Positions 55,918 to 64,000 of a DNA stretch of 64,000 nucleotides are shown here, piece by piece (position 1 is the first letter of the stretch; every line of letters begins with the position of its first letter). Source of the DNA: Acetobacter musti (lineage in GTDB: Bacteria; Pseudomonadota; Alphaproteobacteria; Acetobacterales; Acetobacteraceae); contig NZ_WOTB01000001.1 of the NCBI RefSeq assembly GCF_011516835.1, positions 1 to 64,000 of the forward strand, read 5' to 3'. The notes under the pieces are model-generated. The model did not search any database. It saw only the letters and a program-made list of their open reading frames with translations, and had not been told where the DNA came from. The translations under genes were made by a program, and so were the position numbers.

Positions 55918-57384
55918 ATGTCCGCGAAAATGCTCTCGTTCGTCTCTGTTCCGCAGGCGCAGCCTCCCAGGCGCGAGGCCGGCGAGCGCCGTGGCGACTT
56001 CGACGAGATCTATGAGGACTTTACGCCCGCGCAGGCCGGCACGCAGGCCAGCCGGTGTTCGCAGTGCGGAGTGCCCTTCTGCTCGATTCACTGCCCGCTC
56101 GGAAACAACATCCCTGACTGGCTGATGCTGACAGCCGAAGGGCGGCTCGAAGAAGCCTACGCCGTGTCGCAGGCGACCAACACCTTTCCCGAAATCTGCG
56201 GACGCATCTGCCCGCAGGACCGTCTCTGCGAAGGGAACTGCGTCATCGAAAAGGGCTTCGAAAGCGTCACCATCGGCGCCGTCGAACGCTACATCACCGA
56301 CACGGCGTTCGAGAAGGGCTGGGTGAAACCCGCCATGCCGGTGCGCGAGCTCAGCAGCTCCGTCGGCATCATCGGAGCCGGCCCGGCAGGCCTCGCCGCC
56401 GCCGAACGCCTGCGCGCCACCGGCCATCAGGTCCATGTCTACGATCGCCACGACCGGGTCGGCGGGCTTCTGATCTACGGAATCCCCGGCTTCAAGCTGG
56501 AAAAGGACATCGTCGCGCGCCGGGAAAAACTGCTTCAGGATCAGGGCGTCGTCTTCCATCTCAGCCAGGCGATCGGCAGCGGAGAGGGGGAAATCACCCT
56601 GAAGCAGCTGCGCGAACGCCATGACGCGGTGCTGATCGCAACCGGCGTCTATAAAGCGCGCGAAACCGGCGGCCCCGGCGCGGGACTGTCCGGCATCGTG
56701 CGCGCGCTGGATTATCTGACGGTTTCAAACCGGCGCTCGCTCGGTGACGAAGTCCCCGCGGGCGAACTCGACGCGGCCGGTAAGGACGTCGTCGTCATCG
56801 GCGGCGGCGATACCGCCATGGACTGCGTCCGCACCGCCATCCGTCAGGGCGCCCGCTCGGTAAAATGTCTCTACCGGCGCGACCGCGCGAACATGCCGGG
56901 CTCGGTGCGCGAAGTGAAGAACGCGGAGGAAGAAGGGGTTGAGTTCGTCTGGCTCGCCGCCCCGGAAGCCTTCCTCGGCGATGAGACCGTCACCGGCGTA
57001 CGCGCCCAGCGCATGCGGCTCGGCCTGCCGGACGCCACCGGCCGCCAGTCCATCGAACCGGAACCCGACGGCCTGTTCACCATAAAGGCGGACCTCGTCA
57101 TCAAAGCGCTCGGCTTCGATCCCGAGCCGCTGCCCGAGCTGTGGCAGGCCGCGGACCTGGAAGTATCGCGCTGGGGCACGGTCAAAGTCGACCGCGAGCG
57201 CTTCGAAACCTCCATCCCTGGCGTTTTCGCCGCCGGCGATATCGTGCGCGGCGCCAGCCTCGTCGTCTGGGCCATCCGTGATGGCCGCGACGCGGCGGCA
57301 CAGATCGACCGCTGGATCGGCGAACAGACCGTCGGCGAACAGGTTACCGGCAAACAGGCCTCTGCCCCCGTGGCTGCGGAGTAA
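55918..57384 (+). CDS. gltD: Glutamate synthase small subunit
   Basis: GltD supplies electrons from NADPH to GltB. The 488-residue protein has the N-terminal double [4Fe-4S] region (RCSQCGVPFCSIHCPLGNNIPDW in part, ICGRICPQDRLCEGNC), FAD-binding IIGAGPAGLAAAERL, GGLLIYGIPGFKL, NADPH-binding VVIGGGDTAMDCVRTAIRQGA, and the second FAD motif PGVFAAGDIVRGASLVVWAIRDGRDAA (in part). ATG 55918 gives the family start MSAKMLSFVSVPQ. It precedes gltB, an order opposite to that of E. coli, and the two bases between stop and next ATG indicate coupling. A long loop (about 450-488) is Gln/Val-rich. Confidence 0.95.
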   Translation: MSAKMLSFVSVPQAQPPRREAGERRGDFDEIYEDFTPAQAGTQASRCSQCGVPFCSIHCPLGNNIPDWLMLTAEGRLEEAYAVSQATNTFPEICGRICPQDRLCEGNCVIEKGFESVTIGAVERYITDTAFEKGWVKPAMPVRELSSSVGIIGAGPAGLAAAERLRATGHQVHVYDRHDRVGGLLIYGIPGFKLEKDIVARREKLLQDQGVVFHLSQAIGSGEGEITLKQLRERHDAVLIATGVYKARETGGPGAGLSGIVRALDYLTVSNRRSLGDEVPAGELDAAGKDVVVIGGGDTAMDCVRTAIRQGARSVKCLYRRDRANMPGSVREVKNAEEEGVEFVWLAAPEAFLGDETVTGVRAQRMRLGLPDATGRQSIEPEPDGLFTIKADLVIKALGFDPEPLPELWQAADLEVSRWGTVKVDRERFETSIPGVFAAGDIVRGASLVVWAIRDGRDAAAQIDRWIGEQTVGEQVTGKQASAPVAAE

Positions 57385-57386
57385 AG

Positions 57387-61994
<4,608 letters not shown>

Positions 61995-62021
61995 TCCCCG
62001 GACCCTTACTCAGCAAAACAG

Positions 62022-62162
62022 CCGGCCGGAGCATTGCCCGGCCGGTCTCCGGGGCTTTGCCCCGAACCCCAGAAAGGGATGTAGTCCCTTTGATCCCGGT
62101 TTGTCAGACATAAGGGGGTGAAGGGGTCTGCGACCCCTTCCGGGTGCAGGGCAGTGCCCTGC
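62022..62162. repeat. Array of five consecutive GC-rich hairpins
   Basis: Five separate stem-loops follow each other in 140 bases: CCGGCCGG arms (62022-62045), CGGGGC/GCCCCG (62050-62064), AAAGGGA/TCCCTTT (62073-62091), GAAGGGGTC/GACCCCTTC (62120-62140) and GCAGGGC/GCCCTGC (62146-62162). All stems are perfect. The rest of the 454-base gap from gltB to the AraC gene has no gene I can support. Confidence 0.75.
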
Positions 62163-62448
62163 CTGCAATCAGATAACCGCCTTTTCCGGCGCCTCCAGCC
62201 CTGTGCGACCATATCAGCCAGGTTGACGGCGCTCGCTCGAAGCCGATATTCGCCGGTAGCGGGCGTGCTTACAGCCGCAAAACGCAGACCGGGTGCCCGA
62301 CGACGGACACCGCCCGGAAACCTGACGGATCTGCCCCGGCAGAAGACAACGACAAACGCTACGCCATCCACGCAAACTCTGACGAGGCACAGGCCATTTT
62401 TCTCCCGCCGGACAGTTTTCGCAAACACGAAGACAGGATCACAGTGCC

Positions 62449-63228
62449 ATGAAACGCACCGCCGATCTTCCCGGCCGCGCGCCTCCCGTCGTGGGCTTCG
62501 GGGACTGCTATGTCGGCGGCTTCGTGGACGAACTCCACGCGCATGACCGGGGCCAGTTGTCAGTGTTTCTCGCCGGAACCGTGACGGTCAGCACGCAGAA
62601 CGGCAGCTTCGTCCTCTGCCCCGGCCAGGGCATGTGGATTCCCGCCGGCACACTCCATCAGGCCACCTGCCGCACCGATCTGATGTTCCAGGTCGTCTAT
62701 GTGGACCCATGCCTCACCGGTAACGATCTTCCCTGTAAGACATTCGATGTTTCGTCCCTCATGCGGGGTCTCGTGGATGAGATCATAGGCATGAATTACG
62801 AGTTCACCATGGACGAGCGCATGTCGGCCATCGCCCGTCTTCTGGTCGATGAGGTCGGGCGCGCCTCCCGGATCGCTGAACCGCTGCTTCTCCCCCAGGA
62901 CCATCGCCTGCGCCGCGTCTGCGAGGCAGTCACCGCCCGGCCGGGAGACTGCCACGACATCGATTACTGGGCGCGTGAGGCCGGTATGGCGCGACGCACC
63001 TTCACCCGCCTCTTTCAGCAGGAAATGGGTATGGGATTCGCGGCATGGCGCCGCAGGGTGCGGGTCACGGAAGCGGCCTCCCGGATCGCGGCAGGCCAGT
63101 CGGTCGCGGAAGTCGCGTTCGCCCTCGGCTACGAGAACGCCGGGAGCTTCAGCACAATGTTTCACCGGACCTCCGGCGTAACACCCCGGACACTGCGATC
63201 CGGCCCGTCACCGGCCACACGCCCGTAG
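62449..63228 (+). CDS. AraC-family transcriptional regulator
   Basis: The 259-residue protein has an N-terminal cupin-like sensor domain (about 20-100: ELHAHDRGQLSVFLAGTVTV, GQGMWIPAGTLHQATC) and a C-terminal AraC double helix-turn-helix (about 160-250: YWAREAGMARRTFTRLFQQEMGM, VAEVAFALGYENAGSFSTMFHRTSGVTP in part). Members of this shape often control a transporter or catabolic gene nearby; the TonB-dependent receptor 296 bases downstream is the obvious candidate. ATG 62449 is used; a weak GGATCA precedes it. Confidence 0.9.
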   Translation: MKRTADLPGRAPPVVGFGDCYVGGFVDELHAHDRGQLSVFLAGTVTVSTQNGSFVLCPGQGMWIPAGTLHQATCRTDLMFQVVYVDPCLTGNDLPCKTFDVSSLMRGLVDEIIGMNYEFTMDERMSAIARLLVDEVGRASRIAEPLLLPQDHRLRRVCEAVTARPGDCHDIDYWAREAGMARRTFTRLFQQEMGMGFAAWRRRVRVTEAASRIAAGQSVAEVAFALGYENAGSFSTMFHRTSGVTPRTLRSGPSPATRP

Positions 63229-63524
63229 AAGAGCGCTCTGTCGCCACGCCCCGGCCCCGTCTTTCCCGTTCAGTCACGCGAACACCGGCCCGACGATCAC
63301 AGCCCGGCCTAAAGAATCTGCCTCCCACACTCTGTCCCGACCAGCACGATATCGGCGATCAGGCAGAATTTGCCCGCGTTCGGGCCAGAGAAAGCCCGGA
63401 GGACTGCGCATCGCTTGATGCAGCTTCCGGACACGGTTATGCGCGCAACTAAGTCTCATTCTTAATTACAGACATCGACCCGCTCTCCTCCCGCAGGAGC
63501 AGCCGGTTACGAAATGAGTCAGGT

Positions 63525-64000
63525 ATGCAGCGCAGCGGGATTATCTACACTGTTCTTCTCTCACTCCTCCTGAGTGACATGGCGTTCGCCGCCGATCAGG
63601 AGAAAAAAACCGAAAAACCCGGACAGTCCGGAACGGTCACACCGCACCAGACCGCCACCGGCCAGACCACCACCGCCCGGACTGCCGGCGGAAAGACCAC
63701 CGGAACAGGCGCCACGAAAATCGAGCAGATCGAAGTGCGTGGCCGGAAGGCCTCGACCATCGCATCGTCCGCCACAAAGACAAACACGCCTCTGGTCGAA
63801 ACGGCCCAGTCCGTCACCGTCATCACCCGCGACGAGATGGACGTGCGCGGCGTCCTGACCCTCAACCAGGCCGTGCGTTACGCCGCGGGCATCACCGCCG
63901 ATACGCGGGGAGGGGAGGGCACGCGTTACGACCTCTTCGATCTGCGCGGCTTCACCGTGCCAACCTTCCTGGACGGGCTGAAATTTCAGGACAGCCCCAC
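63525..64000 (+). CDS. TonB-dependent siderophore-type receptor, N-terminal fragment
   Basis: The gene runs off the right edge after 158 codons. The N-terminus MQRSGIIYTVLLSLLLSDMAFA is a signal peptide. A Thr/Gly/Gln/Lys-rich linker follows (24-62), then the TonB-box-like IEQIEVRGRK (about 67-76) and the start of the plug domain: PLVETAQSVTVITRDEMDVRGVLTLNQAVRYAAGIT in part, and YDLFDLRGFTVPTFLDGLKF. The VETAQSV and RGF elements are those of ferric-siderophore receptors such as FhuA/FoxA. ATG 63525 has no strong ribosome site close to it. In the 296-base gap before it, TAAGTCTCATTCTTA (63450-63464) is a weak inverted repeat that might serve iron control. Confidence 0.88.
   Translation, partial: MQRSGIIYTVLLSLLLSDMAFAADQEKKTEKPGQSGTVTPHQTATGQTTTARTAGGKTTGTGATKIEQIEVRGRKASTIASSATKTNTPLVETAQSVTVITRDEMDVRGVLTLNQAVRYAAGITADTRGGEGTRYDLFDLRGFTVPTFLDGLKFQDSP

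Noticed and set aside
63450..63464. Fur/iron box before the TonB-dependent receptor
   Set aside because: TAAGTCTCATTCTTA has only four-base arms and a poor match to known iron-box consensus sequences.

Overview
The window is GC-rich alphaproteobacterial chromosome, most likely from an acetic acid bacterium (Acetobacteraceae, Rhodospirillales). The basis is a hopanoid radical-SAM gene (hpnH) diverging from dxs, a CcmA/CcmB heme exporter, fused ispDF, the rnd-kdsD-lptC-lptA-lptB-rpoN-hpf gene order, a GumK-type exopolysaccharide glycosyltransferase, and AT-rich hairpin repeats that I associate with this family. The genus cannot be fixed from the sequence alone. Nearly everything is housekeeping. 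I see no prophage, insertion sequence or CRISPR array.

Layout. 1-4.6 kb: start of dxs (leftward), hpnH, a CNNM/CBS membrane protein, and ccmAB (leftward). 4.8-11 kb: aconitase, a two-gene polar amino acid ABC transporter whose second gene fuses binding protein and permease, and a LysR regulator. 11-16.2 kb: a divergent biotin locus, bioA against bioF-bioH-like-bioCD, the last a BioC-BioD fusion. 16.4-20 kb: a DEAD-box-type helicase with DEGD in motif II, a 99-residue HTH protein beside an AT-rich gene-free stretch, and ubiA. 20-25.7 kb: rsmE, gshA, a CpdB-like nucleotidase and ispDF. 25.8-33.8 kb: a DUF3574 lipoprotein with a Nudix protein, an Atm1-type exporter, rpmB, fusA, a sulfotransferase and tRNA-Thr. 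34-37.7 kb: an EmrA/EmrB-type efflux pair behind a TetR-type palindrome, then a RadC-like protein lacking its metal-binding motif.

37.8-42.4 kb is a polysaccharide island: a GT2 gene, a GumK(GT70)-GT4 fusion and a secreted GH5 hydrolase. 42.9-44.4 kb holds a 44-residue membrane peptide, hsp20 with a sigma-32-like promoter, and a DUF1150 gene. 44.5-51.5 kb is a leftward envelope operon (rnd, kdsD, lptC, lptA, lptB, rpoN, hpf) with tRNA-Leu upstream. 51.7-62 kb: a secreted M1 aminopeptidase, an NDUFA9-like protein and gltD-gltB. 62-64 kb: an array of five hairpins, an AraC regulator and the start of a TonB-dependent receptor.

The most unusual points are the gene fusions (BioC-BioD, GumK-GT4, binding protein-permease), the RadC homologue without its JAMM motif, and a dispersed three-way-junction repeat whose core is inverted relative to its flanks between copies. 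I did not find a convincing wholly new multi-gene system.
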